64,000 nucleotides of DNA from Haloarcula taiwanensis (GTDB lineage: Archaea > Halobacteriota > Halobacteria > Halobacteriales > Haloarculaceae), in assembly GCA_002844335.1 (NCBI GenBank), contig CP019156.1:62001-126000 (forward strand), given 5' to 3'. The notes under the pieces were generated by a model, which saw only the letters and a list, made by a program, of their open reading frames with translations, searched no databases and was not told the DNA's origin. Every line of letters starts with the position of its first letter. The first letter of the stretch is position 1. Of the stretch, positions 1-9,495 are shown one piece after another. Position numbers and translations under genes: made by a program.

Positions 1-786
1 GCGATCCCCGACGGGAATCGGACAGTTCCCAGCTGAGTGGCACACTAATTTGCGACTACACTATGATGGGAAAACAAGGCACATTGTACCTATTGGGTTT
101 CAGACACAAAGCTCCGGACATGATGGTGTGCTCGCCGACCGGTGAGCGACAAGGTGTGCGCCACGAGGGGCCGAAGCGAGCGAGGGTCGGGCGTGGGTCT
201 GCCAGCACTGGCTCAACTCGAGTGTGGTCGTGATCGGCGTGGCCCTGGACGGCGGTGGCCGCCGACGTGCTTGGGCAGTGGACTCACATGATGTTCGGTG
301 AGGCTGGTTCGTCGTGTGCAGTCCTGATCGGACTCCAAGAGATGAGACAATACCTATCTGTTCTCCAATAGGTTTGAGTGCAGGTGGGCTGAACGGATTC
401 GTACCCCTGTTTGTGTTGGGTCTATCGACCCGCTCTCCCAATGTTAGGTTGCCTATGCATTTCTCGCAAAAATCGCTCTCAGAACGCCCCGCAAAGCACG
501 GCAAGTTAAAGGACCAATTATTCTGTGAATCACACCCGCCACGTATTGCGATTTTGTACGAATCAGTCACTTGGCTAATAGATTCAGATAGGAGCAAAAC
601 CGGTTCCGTCTGGCGATTTCACCCAGAATTAGTTAGCTGGAGAGATTTTACTGGATATCTGACAATGGCTCTATTGAGGGGCTACAGCCAGAGGACTCTA
701 TCAGTCAACAACCAAAGGGAGATCAAGAGATTATCCGCAAAAGTGTAGAATTTCTTAGATGCTATCGTTACTCTGTAGAGAAGCAG
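1..786. other. Stretch without a confident gene
   Basis: No reading frame here is convincing. A 165-codon frame on the minus strand (597 to 100) carries a CEKC pair and other cysteines. A 144-codon frame on the plus strand (314-748) overlaps it, so at most one is real. Bases 140-300 are GC-rich and read in one plus frame as a short protein-like segment with no start and a nearby stop, which may be a gene relic. The minus operon ends at 787, so part of this stretch is its downstream region. I see no clear terminator. Confidence 0.3.
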
Positions 787-2991
787 TCACATGAACCCAG
801 CCGGGTCGTGCCCCCTCTCTTCTGACTCTGTTTTGTCTTGCTCATCAGTCTCAGTAGCGTCTGATTCTGAGGCCGATTCAGCATCTCCTTTCTCAGCGGC
901 TTCCGTCTCATCAGTGGTGGGGTTCGGTGACTCGTCAGAGGAGAAGTCACCGCTGTTGTCGTCGGACTGCTGGTCGTGATCGCCACCGTCGTACTCACAT
1001 TCTTCATCTGATACATCTGGGTGGTCTGTATCCGGTGACGTGACGGCAGTGTTTGCTGTTGTCTGGTCGAGTGGGTCGCTCGACTCGTCGTCGCCCACCC
1101 CATCTGTCGCGTCGGCAGTCGGCTCGACTTCAGGGTCACGATCCGGGCCACTCTCTCTGGACTCATCATCTTCGGTCTCACCAAGTGACCCATAGAGCAC
1201 ATCATCGAGTCGGGCCCGAGTGAACGAGAACCAGCTGTCACTCTCTATGTCGGTGTCATCCTCAGAGGATTCCGGTTCTGAACTGCCCGGCGACTCCGCA
1301 CCCTGGGCTGGGAGACTGTCGCGAACATCAGCCAGTTCGTAGGACTGTCCATGAACCCACGTTGTCCGAGAGACGGCAACGCACTCACCGGGCTGGAAGT
1401 CTCGGAGCAGACCAGAGGTGACCGGCGTTTTGTCCTTCTCTTTGTACGTGTCCCGAGCCTGCGTCCGTGGGTTTTCGCCGCGCCCTTGATGGCTCATCGA
1501 CACCATCTCGGACCGGTCATACTGCCGGCTCTCGCCGAGTTCGTCGAGGATGAAGTCCGTCGACTCAGTGTCACCCGGACCGAAGTAAACGCCTTGCGGG
1601 CAGTTGCCGACAATCCCAGAGATCGTACTGTACGTGTTTTTGAGCTGGCCGATTGTTTGCACGCCGACTAGTGCCCGAGCCTTGTGCTTTCGGCCTCGGG
1701 CCGTCAGGTTCGTTACTTGAGTGAGCGCCGGCAGCGCATCAATCTCGTCGAGGATATGGACTGTCGGGTTCGAGGCGTTCATCGCGTAGCGGATCGACCA
1801 GTCTACGAGCAGTTGGTACATCGGCCCGAGCGTCTCCAGTTCCGTCGGATTGGAGTCGATAATTAGGACCCGGCCTTCCGGGTTCTCGATGTACTCTTGC
1901 AGGGAGAACTCCCCGTAGTCTCCGAAGTCACCAGTGAAGACGGGATCGACGTTCTCCTTGATCGTCTGGTAAACGTTCTGTGCGCCTTTCCCCTTGTCAG
2001 GGTCGATGTGACCCGAGTCCAGCCGGTCGAATTCGTCAAGGGCTTTCTTGAGCGCGATGTGGCCCTCGTTGAGCAGCGAGACGATATCGGCGTGACAGAG
2101 AGCATGGCGGCGATTGTTCTTTTGTGCGCTGAGATGGAGGTACATCAGCATCTCTGCGAAAGTCTGTTTGGCGGGCCGATGGAATGGGTCGTGGCCGTCG
2201 GCCTCGCCGAAGATCGCGCCGGCGACCTCACGGAAGTCCGACTCTGAATCGGCGTCCTTGAACAGATTCCAGACCACATCGCTGTCTTCGTGGCGGATGC
2301 GCTGAACCTCAAAGCCCAGCTCCGAATAGAACTCTTGGAAGTCCTCGCCAGTATCGTGAGCGATGACCGCAGTATCGCTGTAATACGGGAACTGGTAGGC
2401 CAGTAGTTTCATCATCGACGTCTTGCCCGACCCAGTCTCGCCCACGACGGCTGTAGAGACATCTTGGTCGAGCGTGAACGGCATCTCGGCCTCTTCGTGT
2501 TCGTGAGAGACTTCTTCGAGCGGGACGACAGACTCCCCGTCGTCGTGGTCCCACTGGTTCATCGCGAGTATTTCCGGCGATGTCCGGCGGAGTAGTTCCC
2601 CGGAGAACACGATACCGATTGAGATGGCATATAGGATCACCGTGGTCGAGTACGAGACCATCGGCAGCGATAGCCCGGGCACGGTGAAGTCAGCAAACAG
2701 TGTCCCGACTGAGACGGCAGCTAGAACGTGTGCGAACGGGAACAACAGCACTGCGCTGGGAGTCTGGACAAGCACGTCGTAGAAGAACGCCGTGCTGATG
2801 AGTCCAAAGCCGAGGTAAATGTAGCGCCACGCCCAGAACCGCTTCGGGAGAACCTTGTCGCTGTCGACGATCATCGGCGGGAACAACAGCATGAATCCGG
2901 CCCAGACGAACCCGACGACGTTGTCGTACTTGAGACTATTCGGAACCTCTCCGGAGCGTTGTCCTGGTGGCGCAGAGGAACTAGAACTCAC
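787..2991 (-). CDS. VirD4/TraD-type coupling ATPase
   Basis: Probable type IV coupling protein, which would dock the relaxase-DNA complex at the membrane and pump DNA. Four hydrophobic segments fill the first 135 residues. They are followed by a Walker A motif GETGSGKT near residue 185, a Walker B region HILDEID near 415 and a downstream VGVQTIGQL strand typical of VirD4/FtsK-like ATPases. The last 170 residues are an acidic, Ser/Thr-rich tail, likely disordered. I place the start at GTG 2991, which gives a GTGA overlap with the relaxase stop; GTG codons at 2997 and 3000 are alternatives. It is the last gene of the nine-gene minus operon, directly after the relaxase, as in many bacterial mobilisation regions. 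The ATPase assignment is firm; the coupling role rests on membrane topology and neighbours. Confidence 0.8.
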   Translation of the reverse strand: MSSSSSAPPGQRSGEVPNSLKYDNVVGFVWAGFMLLFPPMIVDSDKVLPKRFWAWRYIYLGFGLISTAFFYDVLVQTPSAVLLFPFAHVLAAVSVGTLFADFTVPGLSLPMVSYSTTVILYAISIGIVFSGELLRRTSPEILAMNQWDHDDGESVVPLEEVSHEHEEAEMPFTLDQDVSTAVVGETGSGKTSMMKLLAYQFPYYSDTAVIAHDTGEDFQEFYSELGFEVQRIRHEDSDVVWNLFKDADSESDFREVAGAIFGEADGHDPFHRPAKQTFAEMLMYLHLSAQKNNRRHALCHADIVSLLNEGHIALKKALDEFDRLDSGHIDPDKGKGAQNVYQTIKENVDPVFTGDFGDYGEFSLQEYIENPEGRVLIIDSNPTELETLGPMYQLLVDWSIRYAMNASNPTVHILDEIDALPALTQVTNLTARGRKHKARALVGVQTIGQLKNTYSTISGIVGNCPQGVYFGPGDTESTDFILDELGESRQYDRSEMVSMSHQGRGENPRTQARDTYKEKDKTPVTSGLLRDFQPGECVAVSRTTWVHGQSYELADVRDSLPAQGAESPGSSEPESSEDDTDIESDSWFSFTRARLDDVLYGSLGETEDDESRESGPDRDPEVEPTADATDGVGDDESSDPLDQTTANTAVTSPDTDHPDVSDEECEYDGGDHDQQSDDNSGDFSSDESPNPTTDETEAAEKGDAESASESDATETDEQDKTESEERGHDPAGFM

Positions 2992-3743
2992 TGCCACCAC
3001 CCAACTTCGCGCTCGGGTTCCTGCTCGCGTTCAAGATCAACTTCGGGTTCGCGTTCAGTTGCCGCCTGTTCTTCGGCCTTCTCTGCAGCACGTTCTGAGA
3101 GTGGCTCAGGTTGGCGCTCCTCGCTCGCTTTCTCAGCCGTGGGTTGTCCGACGTCTTTCTGCTGGCTCTTCTCAGTCGCCCGTTTGAGCGCTTTTTCCGC
3201 TTCGGGGTTCAGCGACAGCTCTGCTTCGTGGTACTGCGCCCGTGCTTCTTGATCCACGACCCGACCGGGATTCTCCGGGGCATCGCGAGGGGCAGCCGTT
3301 GGGTCTCTCGTTCGAGTGGGTTCCTCAAATACGGTCGCTGCTTGTTCGCGCATCTGTCGAATATCTTCCCGATCCATCTCCAACTCCGCACGCTCGCCAG
3401 TCGCCGCAACGTGTGCGTGTGGGAACTCCGTATTCTGGTGGACACCGTATACGTAGTCAGTTGTCGGCTGCCGGGCGAACTCGCGGTTCATAAGTTCCCG
3501 AGTGTTGGCATTCACCTCTTCTGGTGAGTATTCTCCAGTGGGATCTGGCGAGACGATCAGATGCCGCTGAAATCCGAATTCTCGGCTCTTGTCGACGAAC
3601 CGATTTACCTCTGGGTCGGACAGTTCTCGCCCGGCCGGATTCCGTAGGCCAACTGTCGCGCCGGCGTCCTGGTCCCGGTCGCGCCGGATGTAATCAACGA
3701 GATTCCCTGCTCCATTCCGCTGATAATCCGTTGGCAGTATCAT
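2988..3743 (-). CDS. Putative HUH relaxase (MobA/VirD2-like)
   Basis: Likely nicks the transfer origin and stays attached to the DNA through a tyrosine. Visible motifs are an early NLVDYIRRD segment (candidate Tyr 7 or 18), an RHLIVSPDP strand near residue 60, and near 100-115 the run VHQNTEFPHAHV. The last matches relaxase motif III (H-x-D-T-x-H-P-H-x-H) with the two-His HAH core kept, but Asp changed to Asn and one His changed to Phe. The C-terminal half is charged, rich in Glu, Arg, Ala and Gln, and probably helical. At 251 residues it is short for a relaxase. It overlaps the upstream RHH-like gene by ATGA and the coupling ATPase by four bases. Relaxases are rarely recognised in archaea, so the nicking function is inference from motif III and context. 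Confidence 0.65.
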   Translation of the reverse strand: MILPTDYQRNGAGNLVDYIRRDRDQDAGATVGLRNPAGRELSDPEVNRFVDKSREFGFQRHLIVSPDPTGEYSPEEVNANTRELMNREFARQPTTDYVYGVHQNTEFPHAHVAATGERAELEMDREDIRQMREQAATVFEEPTRTRDPTAAPRDAPENPGRVVDQEARAQYHEAELSLNPEAEKALKRATEKSQQKDVGQPTAEKASEERQPEPLSERAAEKAEEQAATEREPEVDLEREQEPEREVGWWQ

Positions 3744-4219
3744 GCACCGTCACCCCCAGCATTAGTCGCCACCGAGGACTCACGACCCTGCTCTCCTGAG
3801 TCTGTATCACTCCCGTTTGTTGTCTCTGTAGCTGGCTCCCGTCCAATGCGGTCGGTCGCAAATTTCATCGCTAATCTGAGGTGTGCATCATCGTGGTCCT
3901 CCTGCAGTAGTTTCCAGATAGCGATGGTGTATGCTGTCCGGACTTTCTGGACTGTCTTCAGTTCCTCCAGCGTCTCGGATTTGAACTCGTCCAGCTCAGC
4001 CGTGATATCACTCCGAATATTCTCCATGACGAGTTCGAGTTGTGTATCAGTCCCGTACCGCTCAAACTGGGTTTCACCAGTCTCGCGGTCAATATACTCT
4101 TCAACGAGACTATGGCCGATATCCGAGATCGTCTTGCCTTCTATTTCAGCCCGCTCTTTGATCCATTCCTTGTTTTCGCTGGTCGTGTATATCTGAAGAA
4201 CTTCATCTCGCTCTGTCAT
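3740..4219 (-). CDS. RHH-like relaxosome accessory protein
   Basis: A 159-residue acidic protein. Its first 50 residues look like a ribbon-helix-helix DNA-binding fold: a short strand (EVLQIYTT), then a helix with IKERAEIEGKTISDIGHSLV. A central coiled coil follows, then a segment TAYTIAIWKLLQED that recurs in the next upstream gene as a related sequence. Position immediately before the relaxase, with ATGA overlap, fits a MobC/TraY-like role in recognising the transfer origin or regulating the operon. The function is inference. Confidence 0.5.
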   Translation of the reverse strand: MTERDEVLQIYTTSENKEWIKERAEIEGKTISDIGHSLVEEYIDRETGETQFERYGTDTQLELVMENIRSDITAELDEFKSETLEELKTVQKVRTAYTIAIWKLLQEDHDDAHLRLAMKFATDRIGREPATETTNGSDTDSGEQGRESSVATNAGGDGA

Positions 4220-4590
4220 CAGTCATCACCTCCGCCAACTTTCTCTACCTGCTCCTGCAGTTTCTCTGGTGCTTCCTCCATTGCGGCAGCCCGAGTATCA
4301 GCATCATACTTACTCGAAATCAACTCCCACAATGCTACAGTGTGACACAGTTCTTGATCTGTGTCGATATCCGTTGCAGCGCTCACTTCGCCAGTGACAC
4401 TATCAGCAAGGTCTTGCAGTTCATCTGCAACCCCCAGTTCGTTAGCACGTTGCTCCTGCAGTTCACGAGATATACGCTGTTCTGCCGCCTTGAGCAAGAA
4501 CTGGGTGACCGTTTCGTCGTTCTTCTCAGCCTGTGTTACAATCTGTTTCTTTCTCTCTGCGCTCATCGAAAATGTGATACTTTCATTCAT
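4219..4590 (-). CDS. Second RHH-like small protein
   Basis: A 123-residue protein. Its N-terminus (SITFSMSAERKKQIVTQAEK) resembles a ribbon-helix-helix repressor or relaxosome protein: a strand of alternating residues followed by two helices. The C-terminal half, with CHTVALWELISSKYDA, aligns by eye with the equivalent part of the gene just downstream, so the two look like diverged paralogues. Stop and start overlap (TGATG) with that gene, and five bases separate it from virB4. It may act as a heteromeric partner in DNA recognition or autoregulation; no direct evidence. Confidence 0.5.
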   Translation of the reverse strand: MNESITFSMSAERKKQIVTQAEKNDETVTQFLLKAAEQRISRELQEQRANELGVADELQDLADSVTGEVSAATDIDTDQELCHTVALWELISSKYDADTRAAAMEEAPEKLQEQVEKVGGGDD

Positions 4591-4595
4591 GTGAA

Positions 4596-7500
4596 TCAGT
4601 CCATGTAGTCAACTGGTGTTGGGTCGCTCTGTTCCTCGATACTACCATCAGCGACAACTGCTTCTGGCTGTGTCTGGTCAAGAGCCACAGACACCACGTC
4701 CACCAACTCGTCTTCGCTGAGTCCGTTGAGGACGTGTTCAGCCTTCTCCGGGGACAATCCACGATTCGCTAGCTCTTGCTCGACTGCTTGTGAATGGACG
4801 AACTCTTCGAAGTCAGCAGCGCGAGAGTCCGCCCCGTGAGCAACAACGTCGAGCGTATCTTCCGCGTCAGCGTCGAGGTCAATGATCTGCTTCTCTTCCC
4901 ACGACGTCTTGATCGTCAGCGGGTAATCGCCATGTTCGTCGACGCGAACCAGCGCTTGCGAGTAGCCCTGTCCGTCGCCCAGTGACTCCTTGCCGGCTTC
5001 GGCGTGCTGGATGTAGGACTGCTGTTCATCCGTCAGTCCAGCGCTTGTTGCGGTTTCATCGCCCAGTTCCGGCTCGCGGTGATGCACCTTGATCGGGCAC
5101 ATTCCCGCGATTTCCTCGGCTGCGCCCTTGTCCTCGAACTCGGAGAGCGTCTGGGACAGCATCACTAGCCGCAGTCCGGCGTGGCGCTGGTGGCGAGCAA
5201 TCTGGTTCAGCGACTCCAGATTTGCGTCGTCGTTGAACAGGTAGTGAGCTTCGTCGATGATGATCTCGACCTTCTGCTGCATATTTTTGGCCTGCTGGTA
5301 CAGCGTCGACAACAGCAACTGCATAATGAACGACTGCTTGCCGAGGCCACTACCCGAGCCTTCGACCTGCTGGAGGTCCAGATAGACGGCCTTGCTGCTG
5401 TCGTCGATCAGCCGCAGGTCCGACTCTTTCGAGAGGTTGCCAAACGTACTCCCCGGCCGGAACGGATGCAGCGCAATCGAGAGTTCGTTTGCGTACTGCT
5501 GGATTTTCTGCTGGGAGGACTCTGTTGTCGCTCCCGGGAACATTTCCGGCTCTTCCTGGAGGCGGTCGACTACCTCCAAGAAGTCGCTCAGGTCCGGCGA
5601 GTTCTCCGGCGTGTGTGTCGACGGCTCCGCTGGGTCGATATCGGACTCGGAGAATATCTTGTCGATCAGGAACGTGATCAGGCCGCTGTGCATCTCCAGA
5701 TCGACATCCCGCGACTGCAGGAAGTTCTCGATGACCCCGTAGACTTCGTCTTTCTTCGCTGAGACCGGCTGCATATCCGGGGACTGTTCGAGGACATGCT
5801 GAGGCGTCGGATGCATCTCACACGGGTTCAGCGGCGTCTCGCCGCTGATCGTGATCGTCTTTGCATCCAACATCTTCGCGCTGCCGTGCATATCCCCGAC
5901 CGGGTCGATGTAGATCTGCTTGACGTCCGACCGTTTTTTCAGCATCCGCATCGCCCGAGCCTGCGTGCCGTGGGTCTTCCCGCCGCCGGGCATCCCGGTT
6001 ACAAGCTCCGAGTGGCCGGTTTCCAGCGCCCACGGGTCGATCAACAGCGAGGAGTCGTTGTGCCCGTGCAGTCCGTACTCGATGCCGTCCTCCATCCGGA
6101 GGTAGTTCGACGAGAACGGGAACAGCGACCCGAGTGCTTCCCCGGTCATCGAAGAAAGCCGGTTTTGCCCGAGTTCGTTGGCCCCGATGGGCGAGACAGT
6201 CACCAGTCCTGCTTCCTGCCGGCGGGTCGTTCGCTTGACGCCGCAGTTCGAGGGCGAGTCGCGCAGCAGCGTTTCGAGCCGATTCGTTTGCTTCCGGAGG
6301 TCTTCTTCGGTCTCCGCAGTGAGGCGGATGAACGCCCCGACACGGAACAGCGACGTGTGGTTCCGCCGAACCATCTGCCGGATGTACTTCGCTTGGTTGA
6401 CCTCCTGTTCGATATCCTCCGCTTCCAACTCTCCTTTGTCGTTTTGCAGCATCTTCAGCGAGGAGATCCACTCTTTCATGACCGACACTGCTGTATCAGC
6501 GTCGTATGGGTCGATGTGGATTGAGACGTCGACGGCAAGGTCCGTATCCAGCAGTAGTTGCTCTAGCATTCCACTGGTCGGATGCTCGGGATACGTCTCG
6601 ATCCAGAAGCACCGTGTGTACGTCTCTTGGTCGATGAGAGCGTGGTCGGCTTCCCATTCGATATCCGTCGGCGCGACCAGTGACCGATGGTTCTCTCCCG
6701 GTCTATGCAACTGGGAGACGAAGGCGGTCTCGTCGACCTCGTAGTCGGTCCCACCGACGTCGTCGGTGTCCATGCCCTCCGCAGCGTCGTGGGCTGCGGC
6801 ACCCTCGCCGTGCTTGATGAGTTCCCGTGCCGAATACGTCACCGGAGAGACGGAGGCCGCCTCTTCGTACTCCCGCTCGGTCCGGGTTTCACAGGCCCAG
6901 TAGTCCTCGGTCAAGTGCGCCAGCTCATGCGGGCTGACCGACCGACTACGGCACCGGAACATATTGTTGACTGCTCTGTCGACGGTTTCGAGCCGGTCGT
7001 GGAGCTTCTTGGCTTTGAACTCCTCTCGCTCGGCGTCAGTGAGCGTGTCACTGTCGAATCGAGTGAACAGCCGCCCAATGACCGGTATCCCGGTCAGGTA
7101 ATCCGCGATAGAGTCACTGTTCATTTGGAGATCATGGATATCATCGTCAGTCACCCAAACGACGATGTAGTACTTGCGCTGGAGTTCGGTCTCAGTTTCA
7201 ACGTTGCCGCTGTCGTCGGTGTAGCGGTTGACGAACTCCATGAGGACGCCCCGGAAGATCGAATGGCTCTCCGCGTCGGGGTCGTCGAGCCGGTCGACGT
7301 GTGCCTGAATGTGGGACTCGTTGTCGACCTCGGCCGTCGTGACGTGGAGTTTCGCCCGGCCAGTCAGCGATTCAGACAGGCGTGTGAGCGATGTGACGGC
7401 TTTCTCCCATTTCTCGTCGTCCTGCAGCGACATATTGGCGGGCTCGACCTCGACCGCGCCGACGTACGCTCCGTCGACGCGCTCAATGCCGTGAGGCATG

Positions 7501-7853
7501 ACCCGCTCTAGTCGCGTGACCTGCCGGGAATCCTGATTCCCCTGGCCGTGAGTGTACTGCTTCTTTTTGACGAGCCAGAACAGTTTGACCCGCAGCCACT
7601 CAGTGAGCCGATAGTGATCTGGCCGGACTTTGTGCAGGATGTAGAGGAAGACTTCCACGACCGCTGTGAGAGCCAACGTTGGGAAGAACAGCGCCGCTGG
7701 CACGAACGGCATCCCCATCGCGACGAGGAAGCCAAACGGCGGGATGAGGAACAGGATGAGTTCCCCCAGCGTGTAGTCGCCCCAGAAGTTGGTCGAGTCT
7801 CCGAGGGATTCGTGGATGATATTCGTGTCGTATTCTTCTTCTGAGTCAACCAT
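4596..7853 (-). CDS. virB4: VirB4-family conjugation ATPase with N-terminal membrane segment
   Basis: A 1085-residue motor ATPase of the VirB4/TrbE type, which energises assembly of the transfer channel. Two hydrophobic stretches lie at residues 31-75, like a fused VirB3/PrgI-type membrane anchor. A VirB4 N-terminal domain follows, then Walker A (TGMPGGGKT, near 620), Walker B (EIIIDEAHYLF, near 864) and a QTLSEF motif downstream. The length exceeds typical bacterial VirB4 (about 800), through the anchor and an acidic C-terminal tail. It starts within the stop of the VirB6-like gene (TAATG), so the two are translationally coupled. This is the best-supported gene of the transfer module. Confidence 0.85.
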   Translation of the reverse strand: MVDSEEEYDTNIIHESLGDSTNFWGDYTLGELILFLIPPFGFLVAMGMPFVPAALFFPTLALTAVVEVFLYILHKVRPDHYRLTEWLRVKLFWLVKKKQYTHGQGNQDSRQVTRLERVMPHGIERVDGAYVGAVEVEPANMSLQDDEKWEKAVTSLTRLSESLTGRAKLHVTTAEVDNESHIQAHVDRLDDPDAESHSIFRGVLMEFVNRYTDDSGNVETETELQRKYYIVVWVTDDDIHDLQMNSDSIADYLTGIPVIGRLFTRFDSDTLTDAEREEFKAKKLHDRLETVDRAVNNMFRCRSRSVSPHELAHLTEDYWACETRTEREYEEAASVSPVTYSARELIKHGEGAAAHDAAEGMDTDDVGGTDYEVDETAFVSQLHRPGENHRSLVAPTDIEWEADHALIDQETYTRCFWIETYPEHPTSGMLEQLLLDTDLAVDVSIHIDPYDADTAVSVMKEWISSLKMLQNDKGELEAEDIEQEVNQAKYIRQMVRRNHTSLFRVGAFIRLTAETEEDLRKQTNRLETLLRDSPSNCGVKRTTRRQEAGLVTVSPIGANELGQNRLSSMTGEALGSLFPFSSNYLRMEDGIEYGLHGHNDSSLLIDPWALETGHSELVTGMPGGGKTHGTQARAMRMLKKRSDVKQIYIDPVGDMHGSAKMLDAKTITISGETPLNPCEMHPTPQHVLEQSPDMQPVSAKKDEVYGVIENFLQSRDVDLEMHSGLITFLIDKIFSESDIDPAEPSTHTPENSPDLSDFLEVVDRLQEEPEMFPGATTESSQQKIQQYANELSIALHPFRPGSTFGNLSKESDLRLIDDSSKAVYLDLQQVEGSGSGLGKQSFIMQLLLSTLYQQAKNMQQKVEIIIDEAHYLFNDDANLESLNQIARHQRHAGLRLVMLSQTLSEFEDKGAAEEIAGMCPIKVHHREPELGDETATSAGLTDEQQSYIQHAEAGKESLGDGQGYSQALVRVDEHGDYPLTIKTSWEEKQIIDLDADAEDTLDVVAHGADSRAADFEEFVHSQAVEQELANRGLSPEKAEHVLNGLSEDELVDVVSVALDQTQPEAVVADGSIEEQSDPTPVDYMD

Positions 7854-9493
7854 TAGTCGCCATCCTCCTTATGCGGCAGGCCGTCGCGGTACACATCTGG
7901 TCCTAATACATCGTCATCAGTTGCAAACACGTCCTGCAGCGAGTCATACGACTCGGACCCACCAGAGTCGGTATCGGTCCCGTTTTCGTCGGGCTTCCCA
8001 TCCGAGAACGGCGGGTCTGAGTCAGACTCGAACACTCTGGTATCGCCGGAGTTGATCTTCGTCTGGCGTTCGCTAACCGGGTTGTCGTCGCTCTCAGAAT
8101 CGCCGGACGAACCGGACGAACCGGATGAACTACCGTTGGTGAATCGGCTGTTGAGGGGACTTCCACTGGACCCGCTCCCGCCGCCAGAGGGCGGTGAGCC
8201 ACCAGAGCCGTTGCTACCACTGCCGCCGCCAGAAGGCGGAGCGGAACCGCCTGAGCCACCGGAGCCACCGCCGCCGGAGCCACTGTTGCCGCCACCTCCG
8301 GAGCCGTTGGGACTACTGCCGCCACCGGAGCCGGTGGGGCCGCCGCTAGAACTCCTCTTCATGCCAGCGGGGTTAGCTGCCATCTGGCGGTGGACCATCT
8401 GGGCACCCGTGGCAGCACTGCCGACACGCCCTTTTGCAGCGCCTGAGGCAGCTCGAATCGTGCCACCCGTCGCCATTGCTGCCCCGGGGCCACCGACCGC
8501 GCCAGCGCCGGCTGTCGCCGCTGCACCACCAGCCGCCGCACCGATCTTGAGTGGCTTTTTGCCGCCGGCGAGCGCCTGCTCGCTGACTTGGATTGCCACG
8601 CGGCTACTCCGCTGGATGAGGACCTTCTGGGACTTTGCCGCCAAGTACAGCGTCACGAGGCTGATGAACAGGGACAGCTCAGAAGCCAGTCCCCAGTTTG
8701 TCGCTTCAAAGCTCATGCGTATCAGGATTGCAGGCGGGATACCCGCAGCGAGGACTCCGGGGTACGCGCCGGCGACCTGTTTCGCCAGTCCCGAGAAGCG
8801 GTTCAGCGGCCAGACTTCTACTGCCCAGAACGTCGCGACCAGTGGCATCGACAGCGTCAGCAGGAAGACCAGCAGCCATCTGGTGATGAAAATGAACGCC
8901 GCCTTGAGGTAGACATACAGTCCGACAACGATGAGGACGAGGAATATCCCCAGACTGAGATCCGCAATCTGCTGGGCTGAACTGATTAGTGCGGCTGCCT
9001 CCTTGGGGGTGTGTGATCCCTTGTATATTGTTCGGCCAATCGCATCGAAGAACTGCGTCCCCAGCGAGGCTACCGGGAGCCAGAAGAACAGCGAAAGGAA
9101 GGCAACTCCGAGTCGGCGAAGGAGCTTCTTCCGGATAACCGGGTTCATCGACCCGTATCTAAGCCCGATCATCGCCAGAACAGAAAACTGGATGCCGAGC
9201 GCTAACCCAACGATTCCATCGAAGTATATATTCGAGATTAACGCGTCCCACGGAGCATTACTCGCAGACTCAAATGCAATGTCGACAGGGGCTGCTGAAT
9301 TCGGCCCTTCCGGAGAAGGTGTGCCTACCATCGGGTCAATAAGCCACTCAAAGAACCCCTCAAAATACCCAATTATGTCTGTTCTGAGTTGATCAAGGAA
9401 GCCACTGATGCCAGCTGTAATTGCCGACGAGAGTTCTCCAACCACCCTCTCGACAACCTCCTTCACGATTTCCCCAGCAATTCCCGACTGCAT
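7853..9493 (-). CDS. VirB6/TrbL-like polytopic membrane protein
   Basis: A 546-residue protein with an amphipathic N-terminal 60 residues, then about six hydrophobic segments between residues 90 and 310 (for example LSLGIFLVLIVVGLYVYL). An Ala/Gly-rich stretch follows, then a very long Gly/Ser/Pro linker at roughly 375-465 and an acidic hydrophilic tail. Several transmembrane segments followed by a flexible soluble tail is the VirB6/TrbL pattern, and its place before virB4 supports this. It would form part of the inner channel. The Gly/Ser repeat is low complexity and may vary between strains. Confidence 0.65.
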   Translation of the reverse strand: MQSGIAGEIVKEVVERVVGELSSAITAGISGFLDQLRTDIIGYFEGFFEWLIDPMVGTPSPEGPNSAAPVDIAFESASNAPWDALISNIYFDGIVGLALGIQFSVLAMIGLRYGSMNPVIRKKLLRRLGVAFLSLFFWLPVASLGTQFFDAIGRTIYKGSHTPKEAAALISSAQQIADLSLGIFLVLIVVGLYVYLKAAFIFITRWLLVFLLTLSMPLVATFWAVEVWPLNRFSGLAKQVAGAYPGVLAAGIPPAILIRMSFEATNWGLASELSLFISLVTLYLAAKSQKVLIQRSSRVAIQVSEQALAGGKKPLKIGAAAGGAAATAGAGAVGGPGAAMATGGTIRAASGAAKGRVGSAATGAQMVHRQMAANPAGMKRSSSGGPTGSGGGSSPNGSGGGGNSGSGGGGSGGSGGSAPPSGGGSGSNGSGGSPPSGGGSGSSGSPLNSRFTNGSSSGSSGSSGDSESDDNPVSERQTKINSGDTRVFESDSDPPFSDGKPDENGTDTDSGGSESYDSLQDVFATDDDVLGPDVYRDGLPHKEDGD

Positions 9494-9495
9494 TG

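Noticed and set aside
223-984. Extra copies of the TCACGACCA motif at about 223 and 973 (reverse strand)
   Set aside because: They match only 10-11 bases, lack the dyad partner, and the second lies in the coding sequence of the coupling protein.
2728-3527. Long plus-strand frames opposite the transfer operon
   Set aside because: They are shadows of GC-rich minus genes; motifs and gene overlaps support the minus strand.
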